Shown here: piece after piece, positions 1 to 9,144 of the stretch
How positions within the stretch are numbered: the first letter of the stretch is position 1
Layout of the letters: each line of letters starts with the position of its first letter
Notes under the pieces: generated by a model
Databases searched by the model: none
Seen by the model: only the letters and a program-made list of their open reading frames with translations
What the model was told of the DNA's origin: nothing
Assembly (NCBI GenBank): GCA_037446115.1
Contig: JBBIJF010000002.1
Location: 1 to 64,000, forward strand
Direction: 5' to 3'
Length of the DNA stretch: 64,000 bases
Source of the DNA: JANWXD01 sp037446115
GTDB taxonomy: Bacteria > Acidobacteriota > Terriglobia > Bryobacterales > Bryobacteraceae
Program-made: the position numbers and the translations under genes

Positions 1-339
1 CGCGACCCCCTCACCGACCCCACGCTCGAAGCCCGCCTCAACACCCTGGCCCGCTACCAGGCCCGCGCCGAGCGCTCCTTCTACCGCGCCCTCAAAGAAC
101 TGCGCACCCTCGAAACCCAGCGCGTCGCCAACCAGATCTACGCCCGCGCCACCGGCGAAGAGCTGCCCGATCTGGCCGACGCCGGCGAAGTGACCAAACG
201 AACCCACCGCTACCGCCTCGAACAGCTCTGGGCCGACCTGTTTGACCTCAACGAACGGCAGGAAAACGCCTGGCTGGCCTGGCAGCTGGCCGAACTCCGC
301 CGCCCGGCCGGACCTCCGGACCCGCCGGAGGCCGCTTGA
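1..339 (+). CDS. Partial hypothetical protein (C-terminal 112 residues)
   Basis: The window opens inside a reading frame that runs from base 1 to a TGA at 337-339, so the N-terminus is missing. The visible part is rich in charged residues, Ala and Leu, and should be mostly helical. It carries a segment around residues 17-35 (RYQARAERSFYRALKEL) of the kind I associate with acidobacterial proteins of unknown function that begin with a 'STGPKTPEGK..NALKHG' motif; that N-terminal part is not visible here, so the link is from memory only. Codon use matches the neighbours. No function can be assigned. The downstream gap to mqnP is about 210 bp. Confidence 0.7.
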   Translation, partial: RDPLTDPTLEARLNTLARYQARAERSFYRALKELRTLETQRVANQIYARATGEELPDLADAGEVTKRTHRYRLEQLWADLFDLNERQENAWLAWQLAELRRPAGPPDPPEAA

Positions 340-523
340 GCGAAGTCCTCAGGAGCGAAAAGGAACCAAACGAACCCAAATCCCGGCCGCCCGTGAGCCC
401 GGCGCCTGCCCGCCGCTGCGCCCTGCGCCGTCCGCACCCCGGAGTCCACCCGCCCGCCGGAGCCGGAGTGTGTCCGGCCGTCCCCGCCACGGCAACCGCA
501 TCGGCCCCGCGCCCGCGCGCCGG

Positions 524-529
524 TACAAT
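524..529 (+). promoter_or_regulatory. Putative -10 element before mqnP
   Basis: TACAAT lies 19 bases upstream of the mqnP ATG, in a short A-rich patch that stands out in GC-rich surroundings. No convincing -35 hexamer is present at 16-18 bases. If used, transcription would begin near 536 and leave a leader of about 13 bases without a Shine-Dalgarno site. Confidence 0.4.
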
Positions 530-548
530 AAAAAAACACGGCTCCCAC

Positions 549-1439
<891 letters not shown>

Positions 1440-1442
1440 CCC

Positions 1443-2561
1443 ATGCAGCCGCTGATCGAAGACGCCCGCCTCCGCCCCATCTTGGAGAAGGTCGCCTCCG
1501 GCTCGCGCCTCGCCTTCGAGGACGGCCTCACCCTCTACCGCTCCCATGACCTGCTGGCCCTGGGCTACATGGCCAACCTCGTCCGCGAGCGGCTGCACGG
1601 CAACGTCACCTATTTCAACGTCAACCGCCACATCAACCCCACCGACGTCTGCGTGGCCAGCTGCCGGCTCTGCGCCTTCGGCAAGCGCGCCAAAGACCCT
1701 CGCGCCTACACCATGTCCCTCGAGCAGGTCTGGGAGACCGCCGGCAAGGGCTGGACCGAAGCCGTGACCGAATTCCACATCGTGGGCGGCCTGCATCCGG
1801 AGCTCACCCTGGACTGGTATTGCGAAATGCTCCGCGGCCTCAAGCAGCGCTTCCCGCAGGTCCATCTCAAGGCCTTTACCATGGTCGAAATCGCCTACCT
1901 TGCCCGGCGGGAGCACCTCACCGTGCGGGAAACGCTCGAGCGCCTCATCCAGGCCGGCGTGGACTCGCTGCCCGGCGGCGGCGCCGAAATCTTCTCTCCG
2001 CGCGTACGGCAGATCATCTGCGATCACAAAATTGACGGCGACGAGTGGCTCGAGGTCGCCCGCACCGCCCACCGGCTCGGACTGCGCTCCAACTGCACCA
2101 TGCTCTACGGCCACATCGAGACCGACGAGGACCGCGTGGACCACCTGCTGCGGCTTCGCGCCCTGCAGGAGGAAACCGGCGGCTTTGTGGCCTTCATCCC
2201 CCTGGCCTTCCACCCGGCCAACACCGCCCTGCGCCACTTGCCCCCCACCACCGGCTTCCAGGACATCAAGAACATCGCCGTCGCGCGCCTGCTGCTCGAC
2301 AACATCCCCCACATCAAGGCCTACTGGATCATGATGACGCCGCGCATCGCCCAGGTCGCCCAGCGTTTCGGCGCCGACGACATTGACGGAACTGTCGTCG
2401 AGGAGAAGATCTACCATGACGCCGGCGCCACCACCGCGCAGTCGCTGCGCCGCACCGAGCTGCTGCGCCTGATCCGGGAGGCCGGCCGCGAGCCCGTCGA
2501 GCGCGACACCCTCTACCGTCCTGTCGCCCGCACCGAAACCACCGTCACCGTGCTGGTCTGA
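1443..2561 (+). CDS. mqnE: Aminofutalosine synthase (radical SAM)
   Basis: Radical SAM enzyme of 372 residues. It joins the enolpyruvyl ether of 3-[(1-carboxyvinyl)oxy]benzoate to adenosine derived from SAM, giving 6-amino-6-deoxyfutalosine in the alternative menaquinone pathway. The cluster-binding triad CX3CX2C is at Cys70, Cys74 and Cys77, inside NPTDVCVASCRLCAFG, which is typical of MqnE/MqnC enzymes. The EFHIVGGLHPEL segment and the overall length fit MqnE better than the dehypoxanthine futalosine cyclase MqnC. It lies 3 bp after mqnP, so the two are almost certainly co-transcribed and possibly translationally coupled. The remaining pathway genes (mqnA, C, D) are not in this window. Confidence 0.9.
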   Translation: MQPLIEDARLRPILEKVASGSRLAFEDGLTLYRSHDLLALGYMANLVRERLHGNVTYFNVNRHINPTDVCVASCRLCAFGKRAKDPRAYTMSLEQVWETAGKGWTEAVTEFHIVGGLHPELTLDWYCEMLRGLKQRFPQVHLKAFTMVEIAYLARREHLTVRETLERLIQAGVDSLPGGGAEIFSPRVRQIICDHKIDGDEWLEVARTAHRLGLRSNCTMLYGHIETDEDRVDHLLRLRALQEETGGFVAFIPLAFHPANTALRHLPPTTGFQDIKNIAVARLLLDNIPHIKAYWIMMTPRIAQVAQRFGADDIDGTVVEEKIYHDAGATTAQSLRRTELLRLIREAGREPVERDTLYRPVARTETTVTVLV

Positions 2562-2629
2562 AGCGCTGTGACACAAGTCATCGCCTCCGACCCCCGCCCC
2601 TGATACGCTCGGAGGCGAGGAGCAGCTTC

Positions 2630-3886
2630 ATGAGCGAACTCATAGACAACCGCGCCCACCGGGTGCGCACGCTGAAGGAAATCATCCGGAAACTCCACGC
2701 CGGCGCGCCGCCGGATCAGGTCCGCAACGAGCTCAGGGAACTCGTGCGCCAGACCGACTACTCCGAGATCGTGGCCATGGAACAGGAGCTCATGGCCGAA
2801 GGCATGCCCGTCGAGGAGATCCAGCGCATGTGCGACCTGCACTCCCAGCTGACCCGGGAAGTGCTGGTCCCTCCGCCGCCCCGACCCGTCCCGCCGGGCC
2901 ACCCCGCCGACACCTTGCGCCGCGAAAACGAAGCCCTGCGCGCCGCCGTCTTGCGCATGCGCCTCGCCATCGCCGACATCCGGCGCTTGCCCGATGAGGC
3001 CGACCCCGGCGAGGCGCTCCTGCGCTGGCGCCAGGCCTTCAACGAACTCATGGACGTCGAAAAGCATTACCAGCGCAAAGAGCACGTCTTTTTCCCGCAC
3101 CTCGAGCGCTACGGCATCACCGGCCCCTCCAAGGTCATGTGGGCCAAGGACGACGAGGTCCGCGCCCTGCTCAAGGATCTCGGCGAGGCCTTGAAACAGG
3201 AAAACGTGCCGGCAGGCGAATGGAAGCTGGTCGCCGCCACCGTCGCCGAGGCCGCCCTCGCCGCCCTCGAAGAGATGATCTACAAGGAGGAGCACATCCT
3301 GCTGCCGATGTGCGAGCAAACCTTCACCGAGGAGGACTGGGCCGAAATCTGGGCCGCCTCGCCCCGCTACGGCTGGTGCCTCCTCGAGCCGCAGGAGGGC
3401 TACCGCCCGCCCGAGGCCGTCCTGCGCGAAGCCCTCCGGCTCTCCGGCGCCGATGCCGTCCAGCTTCCCACCGGCAACCTCACCCTCGAGCAGCTCACCG
3501 CCCTCTTTTCCACGCTCCCCGTGGATCTGACCTTCGTGGACGCCGAGGACCGCGTCTGTTTCTTCTCCGAAGGCCCGGACCGCATCTTCGCCCGCAGCCG
3601 CGCCATCCTCGGACGCAAGGTGCAGCATTGCCACCCGCCCAAAAGCGTCGCCGTCGTGGACCGGATCCTTTCCGATTTCCGTGCGGGCCGCCACGACGTC
3701 GCCGAGTTCTGGATCCAGTTCCGCGGCCGCTTCGTTCACATCCGCTACTTCGCGGTTCGCGACCGGGAGGGCCGCTACCTGGGTACCCTCGAGGTGACGC
3801 AGGATCTGACACGGCTGCGGCAGCTTGAGGGCGAACGCCGCCTGCTCCACTATGACGAGGAGCCGGCGGAGGCGCCGGTCGCATGA
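2630..3886 (+). CDS. DUF438 / hemerythrin-like / PAS domain protein
   Basis: Cytosolic protein of 418 residues with three parts: an N-terminal DUF438 helical segment (about residues 10-80), a hemerythrin HHE-like region (about 95-250, with His in EKHYQRKEH, FFPHLE and YKEEHILLP) and a C-terminal PAS-like domain (about 290-400). The PAS part contains a CHPPKSV motif. Family knowledge: such proteins are linked to oxygen, nitric oxide or iron-sulfur stress, with di-iron or heme as likely cofactors. No output domain such as a kinase or HTH is present, so it is a sensor or carrier. A GGCGAGGAGC purine-rich site lies just before the ATG, and a TACGCT -10-like hexamer precedes it. The DUF1858-DUF2249 gene follows 70 bp downstream and probably works with it. 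Confidence 0.8.
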   Translation: MSELIDNRAHRVRTLKEIIRKLHAGAPPDQVRNELRELVRQTDYSEIVAMEQELMAEGMPVEEIQRMCDLHSQLTREVLVPPPPRPVPPGHPADTLRRENEALRAAVLRMRLAIADIRRLPDEADPGEALLRWRQAFNELMDVEKHYQRKEHVFFPHLERYGITGPSKVMWAKDDEVRALLKDLGEALKQENVPAGEWKLVAATVAEAALAALEEMIYKEEHILLPMCEQTFTEEDWAEIWAASPRYGWCLLEPQEGYRPPEAVLREALRLSGADAVQLPTGNLTLEQLTALFSTLPVDLTFVDAEDRVCFFSEGPDRIFARSRAILGRKVQHCHPPKSVAVVDRILSDFRAGRHDVAEFWIQFRGRFVHIRYFAVRDREGRYLGTLEVTQDLTRLRQLEGERRLLHYDEEPAEAPVA

Positions 3887-3956
3887 AACGCCCCCTCGAC
3901 CTCAACGCTGCCCCAACCACGGCATGGTCCGTCCGGAAACAGGAGGCGCCTGTCGG

Positions 3957-4481
3957 ATGAAAGTGCCCATCAACCCGGAAACAAAGGTCGGCGCCCTGCT
4001 TGAGGCCTATCCCGAGCTCGAGGAAGTCCTCATCCGGATGGCGCCCGCCTTCTCCAGGCTGCGCAACCCCGTGCTGCGCAAAACCGTCGCCAAGGTCGCC
4101 ACACTCGAGCAGGCGGCTCGCATCGGCGGCGTCAGCGTCCGCAGCCTTGTGCGGCAGTTGCGCCAGGCCGTCGGCCGGCAAGGCCCCGAGATCACCGAGA
4201 CGCAGGAACCGGTTCCCGAGCCCGCCCCTGCCTGGGTCAGTCAGGCTTCCGTCCGGCTGCGCCTCGATGCCGATGAGCTGCTGGCCCGCGGCGAACACCC
4301 CTTGGGACGCGTCCGGGAAGCGGTCGAACAACTGGCGCCGTCCGAAGCCGTCGAACTGACCAGCTCCTTCCGCCCCGAGCCGCTCATTGAGGCCCTGCGC
4401 CGCGCCGGCTTCCTCGTCTTCAGCCGCGAAATGGCGCCAGACCGGCACCTCACCCTGTTCTGCCGGCCGGAGCGATCTTAG
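3957..4481 (+). CDS. DUF1858 and DUF2249 domain protein
   Basis: Small soluble protein of 174 residues. Residues 1-65 match DUF1858 (MKVPINPETKVGALLEAYPE, ending in the helix that contains GGVSVRSLVRQLR). Residues ~95-172 match DUF2249, with the typical ending in a beta strand (HLTLFCRPER). Both domains are recurrent partners of DUF438/hemerythrin proteins in anaerobes and denitrifiers, so an accessory role in O2/NO response or metal-cluster maintenance is likely but unproven. The ATG at 3957 is chosen because AGGAGG lies 10 bases upstream. It has no Cys, so it is not itself a cluster carrier. It ends 9 bp from the convergent DUF72 gene. Confidence 0.8.
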   Translation: MKVPINPETKVGALLEAYPELEEVLIRMAPAFSRLRNPVLRKTVAKVATLEQAARIGGVSVRSLVRQLRQAVGRQGPEITETQEPVPEPAPAWVSQASVRLRLDADELLARGEHPLGRVREAVEQLAPSEAVELTSSFRPEPLIEALRRAGFLVFSREMAPDRHLTLFCRPERS

Positions 4482-4490
4482 TGCCGCCTT

Positions 4491-5240
4491 TCAGCCCGCC
4501 AGCTCCCGCAGCCGGCGCGCATTCTCGATGGCATAGCCATGAAAGTCGTTGTTGAAATACGCAAACACCGCCAGCCCCGCGGCGCGCCATTTCCGGATGC
4601 GCTCGGCCCACTCCTCGAGCTCTTTCTCCGAATATTTCGAAGCAAACAGCGCGCCGGGGCCGTGAAATCGCAAATACACGAACGGAGCCGTGGGCGTCAT
4701 GGGCGCCTGGGGGTAGCGTTCCGACTGCGCGACCACCAGCGCCGCCTTGTGTTTGCGCAGAAGCTCGCAGATGTCCGGGGCGAACCACGTCGCATGCCGG
4801 AACTCAAAGGCCGGTCGCAGCCCGCGCGCCCCCTTGGCGGCACGCGCCTCGCTCAGGAAAGCGGCCAGCCGTTCCCGGTCGGCTTTAAAGGACGGCGGAA
4901 ACTGCAGCAGCACCGGCCCGAGCTTGCTCCCGAGCATCCGCGCGCTTTCCAGAAACTTGCGCCACTCCTCCCCCACATCGGCCAGGCGCTTGACGTGCGT
5001 GATCACCCGGCTGGCCTTCACCGCAAACAGGAATTTCTCCGGCGTTTGCGCGGCCCACTTTTCATACGTGGACGGACGCGGCAAATGGTAGAAGGAGTAG
5101 TTGATCTCCGTCGTGTCGAAATGCTGCGCGTAGAAGCTCAGGTACTCGGCGCTCTTCATCGAGTCCGGGTAGAAAATCCCCTTCCAGTCCCCGTAGTTCC
5201 ATCCCGACGTGCCCACGCGCAGTTCGCCTTTGACCGGCAT
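4491..5240 (-). CDS. DUF72 domain protein
   Basis: A 249-residue protein of the DUF72 (YecE-like) family, a TIM-barrel fold of unknown enzymatic role. The family start LRVGTSGWNYGDWKG and the motifs FDTTEINYSFY, PEKFLFAVKASR, LLQFPPSF, FEFRHATWF and VYLRFHG are all present, so the protein appears complete. The ATG at 5240 puts the conserved strand six residues in; AAGAG lies just upstream. Another ATG at 5255 would add five residues (MVRAV) without a ribosome site. It is convergent with the DUF2249 gene and divergent from the esterase gene. Related genes are often near DNA-repair or sugar genes, which does not help here. Confidence 0.85.
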   Translation of the reverse strand: MPVKGELRVGTSGWNYGDWKGIFYPDSMKSAEYLSFYAQHFDTTEINYSFYHLPRPSTYEKWAAQTPEKFLFAVKASRVITHVKRLADVGEEWRKFLESARMLGSKLGPVLLQFPPSFKADRERLAAFLSEARAAKGARGLRPAFEFRHATWFAPDICELLRKHKAALVVAQSERYPQAPMTPTAPFVYLRFHGPGALFASKYSEKELEEWAERIRKWRAAGLAVFAYFNNDFHGYAIENARRLRELAG

Positions 5241-5394
5241 GACCGCTCTTACCATAGCGCCGTACCGGCGCCGCAGGCAACGCTTGCAACACGCAAAGCC
5301 GCTGAGTAATGTTACTACGGAGTGCCTGACGGATACTCAAGTTCGCGCAGCGGCTGTGCGGTTTGTCGCTGCCGCCAGGTTTACAGGGGGTTTT

Positions 5395-6606
5395 ATGCGA
5401 TTGACCTTGGCCTTGACCTTGATGACTCTGGTCTGCAGCATCTGCGGGGCACAACCCCCGGATGATTGCAAGCCTTCCATACTGAACATTCCCGGAGCGC
5501 AGTACCCTTGTGTGTACCCCGACGGCCGGGCGAGCTTCCGGCTTCGCGCGCCCGAGGCCGCCTCCGTCCAGCTCAGCATCGTCGGCAAGCGCTACGATAT
5601 GACCAAGGGTCCCGACGGCGTCTGGAGCGTCACCACCCCGCCCCTCGTAGTGGGCTTCCACTACTACACCCTGATCGTGGACGGCGCTCAGGTGGCCGAC
5701 CCCGCCAGCCAGACCTTCTTCGGCTCCGGCTGGTTCAACAGCGGCATCGAGATCCCCGAGCCCGGCGCGGACTACTACCACGCCCGCAACGTGCCCCACG
5801 GAGAGGTGCGTTCGCGCTGGTATTTCTCCAAGGTCACCGGCCAGTGGCGCCGCGCCTTCGTCTACACGCCGCCGGACTACGACACCAACCTGAAGGCGCG
5901 CTATCCGGTGCTCTATCTGCTGCACGGCTGGGGGGAGAACCAGTGGGGCTGGCACATACAGGGCCGCATGGATTTCATCATGGACAACCTGATTGCGGAG
6001 AAGAAGGCCCGGCCCATGCTCGTCGTGATGGACAATCTCAACGCCGTCAGGCCGGGCGAGGATGATTCGCTTTATCACGCCCGTTGGCTCCGGGCGCCCG
6101 CGCCCACTACGCCCGGGCCGGGCCGGGCCGCTCCCGGCGGGCGGGGCGGCCTCCCGTTCGGTCCGAACTTCGGCGCCGCGTTCACCGAGATGATGTTCAC
6201 CGACCTGATCCCCATGATCGAGAAAACCTACCGCGTGGCTCCCGGCCGCGAGAACCGCGCCATGGCCGGCCTTTCCATGGGAGGAATGCAGACCTTCATC
6301 ACGGCTCTCGGCAACCTGGACAGGTTTGCCTGGATCGGAAACTTCAGCGGCGCCGGCCTGAGGGGTGAGTTCGACCCGAAGACGCTTTACGGCGGTGTGT
6401 TCGCCAACCCCGAGGAATTCAACAAGAAGGTCAGGCTGCTGTGGTTGGGCATCGGAACCGAAGAGGGCATGGGCATGAAGGCCCTGCACGAGGCCCTGGA
6501 TAAAATCGGCATCAAGCACGTCTACTTTGAGTCGCCGGGCACCGCCCACGAATGGCTGACCTGGCGGCGGTGCCTGTACGACTTTGTCCCGCGGCTGTTC
6601 AAGTAG
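5395..6606 (+). CDS. Secreted esterase, carbohydrate esterase family 1 / enterochelin-esterase fold
   Basis: A 403-residue protein with an N-terminal signal peptide (MRLTLALTLMTLVCSICGA), then an early-set Ig-like domain of the CBM48/E-set type (about 40-115), then an alpha/beta-hydrolase domain. The nucleophile elbow is GLSMGG. The catalytic His is probably in GTAHEWLTWRR, a typical ending for CE1-type xylan or feruloyl esterases. A Gly/Pro/Arg linker (about residues 240-255) interrupts the hydrolase domain. Likely periplasmic or extracellular removal of acyl groups from plant polysaccharides. The ATG at 5395 is the only start giving a signal peptide; a G-rich CAGGGGG run precedes it. A weak TTGCAA-17-TAATGT promoter-like pair sits at 5284-5312. 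Confidence 0.82.
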   Translation: MRLTLALTLMTLVCSICGAQPPDDCKPSILNIPGAQYPCVYPDGRASFRLRAPEAASVQLSIVGKRYDMTKGPDGVWSVTTPPLVVGFHYYTLIVDGAQVADPASQTFFGSGWFNSGIEIPEPGADYYHARNVPHGEVRSRWYFSKVTGQWRRAFVYTPPDYDTNLKARYPVLYLLHGWGENQWGWHIQGRMDFIMDNLIAEKKARPMLVVMDNLNAVRPGEDDSLYHARWLRAPAPTTPGPGRAAPGGRGGLPFGPNFGAAFTEMMFTDLIPMIEKTYRVAPGRENRAMAGLSMGGMQTFITALGNLDRFAWIGNFSGAGLRGEFDPKTLYGGVFANPEEFNKKVRLLWLGIGTEEGMGMKALHEALDKIGIKHVYFESPGTAHEWLTWRRCLYDFVPRLFK

Positions 6607-6732
6607 CCGCAACAGTGCGGCGGCACGGCCGCACAAGCCGGGCCGCGCTCGCCTGTGCTAGTGTGAATTCAAGGCGCGCGGCCGAGTGCCGGGATTCTCG
6701 AGCGCATGACTCAGAGGGGTGGGTGAGGCGCC

Positions 6733-7860
6733 ATGAGGGCTCCGTTGGCGGTGCTGGTCCGCCGCAAACTCCGGACCGCCGGACGCCGGTGGCGCGAAGC
6801 CCGCATGTTTGCCCGGGCGATGGCCTCGCCGCGGCATCCCATCGTCGTCCACCTCATCCCCATCCGGCGCTGCAACCTGGCCTGCAGCTACTGCAACGAG
6901 TACGACGACTTCTCGCCGCCGGTGCCCGTCGAAACGCTGCTCCGGCGCGTGGATCTGCTGGCGTCCCTCGGCGCCACCATCATCACCCTGAGCGGGGGCG
7001 AACCGCTGCTCCACCCCGAACTCGACGCCCTCATCCGTCATATCCGGCGCCGCGGCATTCTCGCCACCGTGATCACCAACGGCTACCTGCTGGCGCCGGA
7101 GCGCATCCGGAGACTCAACCGTGCCGGGCTGGATTACCTCCAGATCAGCATAGATAACGTCCGGCCCGATGGCGTCTCCATGAAGAGCCTCAAGGTGCTG
7201 GACCAGAAGCTCGAATGGCTGGCCCGCTATGCGGAGTTTGCCGTGACCGTGAACTCGGTGCTCGGCGGCGGAATGCCCAACCCGGAGGACGCTTTGACCA
7301 TCGCGCGCCGCGCGCGTCAGCTCGGCTTTACCGCCACGGTCGGACTCCTCCACGCCCCCGGCGGGCACGTGCAGCCCCTGACGCCGCGCGAGCGCGAGGT
7401 CTGTGAGCAGATCCTGGAGCTCGGCAAGTCCCTGTACTCCTTCGCCCACTATGACCGCTTCCAGAAAAACCTGATTCACGGCCTTCCCAACCACTGGCAC
7501 TGCCGCGCGGGCAGCCGCTACCTCTACGTGTGCGAGGACGGCCTGGTGCACTGGTGCTCGCAGCAGCGCGGTTATCCGGGCATCCCGCTCGAGGAGTACA
7601 GCCGCGCTCATCTGGAACGCGAATATCAGACCCGGAAGCCCTGCGCCCCCTACTGCACCGTTTCCTGCGTCCACCAGACAGCGATGGTAGACTGGTTTCG
7701 GGAGAATCCAAGGGAGGCGCTGCTCCAGCTGGTCTCCTCCGGAGGCGGCCACTCCCCGGCCTCGGCCCGCTTGCTGGCCTGGATGTTTCTTTCCCACCCC
7801 CGGCGGCGCCTGTTCCAGAATCTTGCCTTGCGCCTGCTCGGAGCACGGCGCCAGGCGTAA
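6733..7860 (+). CDS. Radical SAM protein with Cys-rich C-terminal region
   Basis: A 375-residue radical SAM enzyme. The cluster motif is CNLACSYC near residue 55, followed by TLSGGEPLLHPEL (the GGE SAM-binding motif) and ITNGYLL. The C-terminal third holds five or six further Cys (HWHCRAGSRYLYVCEDG, WCSQQRG, KPCAPYCTVSC), arranged like a SPASM or Twitch auxiliary-cluster region. The substrate is unknown. No small precursor peptide gene with a leader is visible beside it, so a peptide-maturation role is not supported. It ends 80 bp before the RND adaptor on the same strand, but that gene appears to have its own promoter. The ATG at 6733 follows GGTGAGGCG. The last ~70 residues are basic and hydrophobic and might associate with the membrane. 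Confidence 0.78.
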   Translation: MRAPLAVLVRRKLRTAGRRWREARMFARAMASPRHPIVVHLIPIRRCNLACSYCNEYDDFSPPVPVETLLRRVDLLASLGATIITLSGGEPLLHPELDALIRHIRRRGILATVITNGYLLAPERIRRLNRAGLDYLQISIDNVRPDGVSMKSLKVLDQKLEWLARYAEFAVTVNSVLGGGMPNPEDALTIARRARQLGFTATVGLLHAPGGHVQPLTPREREVCEQILELGKSLYSFAHYDRFQKNLIHGLPNHWHCRAGSRYLYVCEDGLVHWCSQQRGYPGIPLEEYSRAHLEREYQTRKPCAPYCTVSCVHQTAMVDWFRENPREALLQLVSSGGGHSPASARLLAWMFLSHPRRRLFQNLALRLLGARRQA

Positions 7861-7924
7861 CCTCGGCGGCGGCGAGCTCGCCTTGCTTGATGGAGGGCCG
7901 GCTCAGCCGGCGGCGAAGCCGCCG

Positions 7925-7930
7925 TACAAT
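7925..7930 (+). promoter_or_regulatory. Putative -10 element before RND adaptor gene
   Basis: TACAAT ends nine bases before the GTG at 7940. A start site 6-7 bases downstream of it would leave a leader of only two or three bases. No -35 box or Shine-Dalgarno site is seen. It resembles the six tighter leaderless cases listed separately. Confidence 0.45.
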
Positions 7931-7939
7931 AAAACCGAC

Positions 7940-9133
7940 GTGGCACGCACCAATTCCCGGCGTTGGATGTATCTGATTGCGGCGATTGCCGTTGTCGCGC
8001 TTGCGGTGTGGAAGCTCCGCCCGGCCGCACCTCCCAGGGCCGCTTCGTCTCAAAGAGCCGCGCGCGGGCCCATGGTGCGCCAGGTTAGCGTGAGCCTCAC
8101 GCGCTCGCTCACCGGACCCGTCCGCGAGAAACTCCTGCTCACCGGCGCCCTCAAACCCAAGGAGACTGTGGACGTCACGCCCAAGGCTACCGGCCGTGTC
8201 GAGCGCATCTATGTCAACGTCGGAGACATGGTGCGCAGCGGAGCGCTGATTGCCGAACTCGAAGACGACGAGCTCCAGCAGCAGGTCAACCGCGCCGAGG
8301 CCGCCCTGGCGGTGGCGCGCGCCGCCCGCGCCCAGCGCGAAGCCGAACTCTCCAACGCCAAAGCCGAACTGGAACGCGCCGAACAGCTCCGCCGCGAAGG
8401 GTTGATCTCCGCACAAGACCTGGAGGCCCGCCGCACGAGTTTCCAGGTCTTTCAGGCGCAGGTCCGCCTGGCGCAGGCGCAGGGCGAGCAGGCCGAAGCC
8501 GAACTGCGCGAACTCCGGATCCGTTTGAGCCAGACCAAGATCTACGCCCCGATCACCGGCCACATCGCCCAGCGCTATGTGGATGTGGGAGCGCTGGTCA
8601 GTCCGGCGACGCCCCTCGTGCGTCTGGTCAACCTCGGCACGCTGATCACCGCCGCCAGTGTGCCCGAGCGTGAGGTCGGCAAACTCCGCGTGGGCAACCA
8701 GGCTGTGGTCCACGTGGATGCTTTCGGGGACCGTACCTTTTCCGGGCGCGTGGCCCGCATCGGCCCGGTGCTGGACGCAGCCACCCGGAGCGCCACCATC
8801 GAGATTGAAATCGCAAATCCGGAGTATCTGCTCAAGGCCGAGATGTTCGCTCGCGTCGAACTCGACCTGGGCTCCACGCGCCAGGCCGTGCTGATCCCCC
8901 GTGAGGCCCTGGTCTACCGCGGCCAGCAGCCGGGAGTGTATCTGGTGGACGGTAACCGCCCCGTCTTCCGCCCCATCGAGACCGGCCTCACACAAGGCGA
9001 TCACGTCGAGGTTCTGTCCAACCTCGCCCCCGGCATTACCCTGGTCGGCCGCGGAGCCTCCATGCTCACCGAAGGCGACCGCATCGTCGTCCCTGGCCGG
9101 GAGGGGCCCCGCGGCGCCGGCAATTCGACCTAG
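7940..9133 (+). CDS. RND efflux periplasmic adaptor (membrane fusion protein)
   Basis: Membrane fusion protein of 397 residues linking an inner-membrane RND pump to an outer-membrane channel. It has an N-terminal membrane anchor (WMYLIAAIAVVALAVW), a biotinyl-lipoyl strand (VTPKATGRVERIYVNVGDMV), a long Ala/Glu/Arg coiled-coil hairpin (about residues 110-200), the second lipoyl half (KIYAPITGHIAQRYVDVGALV) and beta-barrel/MP domains. The start is uncertain: GTG at 7940 (VARTNSRRWMYL) lies just behind a TACAAT element, while ATG at 7967 would leave only the anchor. The pump gene begins 11 bp after its stop. No outer-membrane factor gene is adjacent. The substrate cannot be read from the sequence. 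Confidence 0.9.
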   Translation: MARTNSRRWMYLIAAIAVVALAVWKLRPAAPPRAASSQRAARGPMVRQVSVSLTRSLTGPVREKLLLTGALKPKETVDVTPKATGRVERIYVNVGDMVRSGALIAELEDDELQQQVNRAEAALAVARAARAQREAELSNAKAELERAEQLRREGLISAQDLEARRTSFQVFQAQVRLAQAQGEQAEAELRELRIRLSQTKIYAPITGHIAQRYVDVGALVSPATPLVRLVNLGTLITAASVPEREVGKLRVGNQAVVHVDAFGDRTFSGRVARIGPVLDAATRSATIEIEIANPEYLLKAEMFARVELDLGSTRQAVLIPREALVYRGQQPGVYLVDGNRPVFRPIETGLTQGDHVEVLSNLAPGITLVGRGASMLTEGDRIVVPGREGPRGAGNST

Positions 9134-9144
9134 GAGCAAGACCT

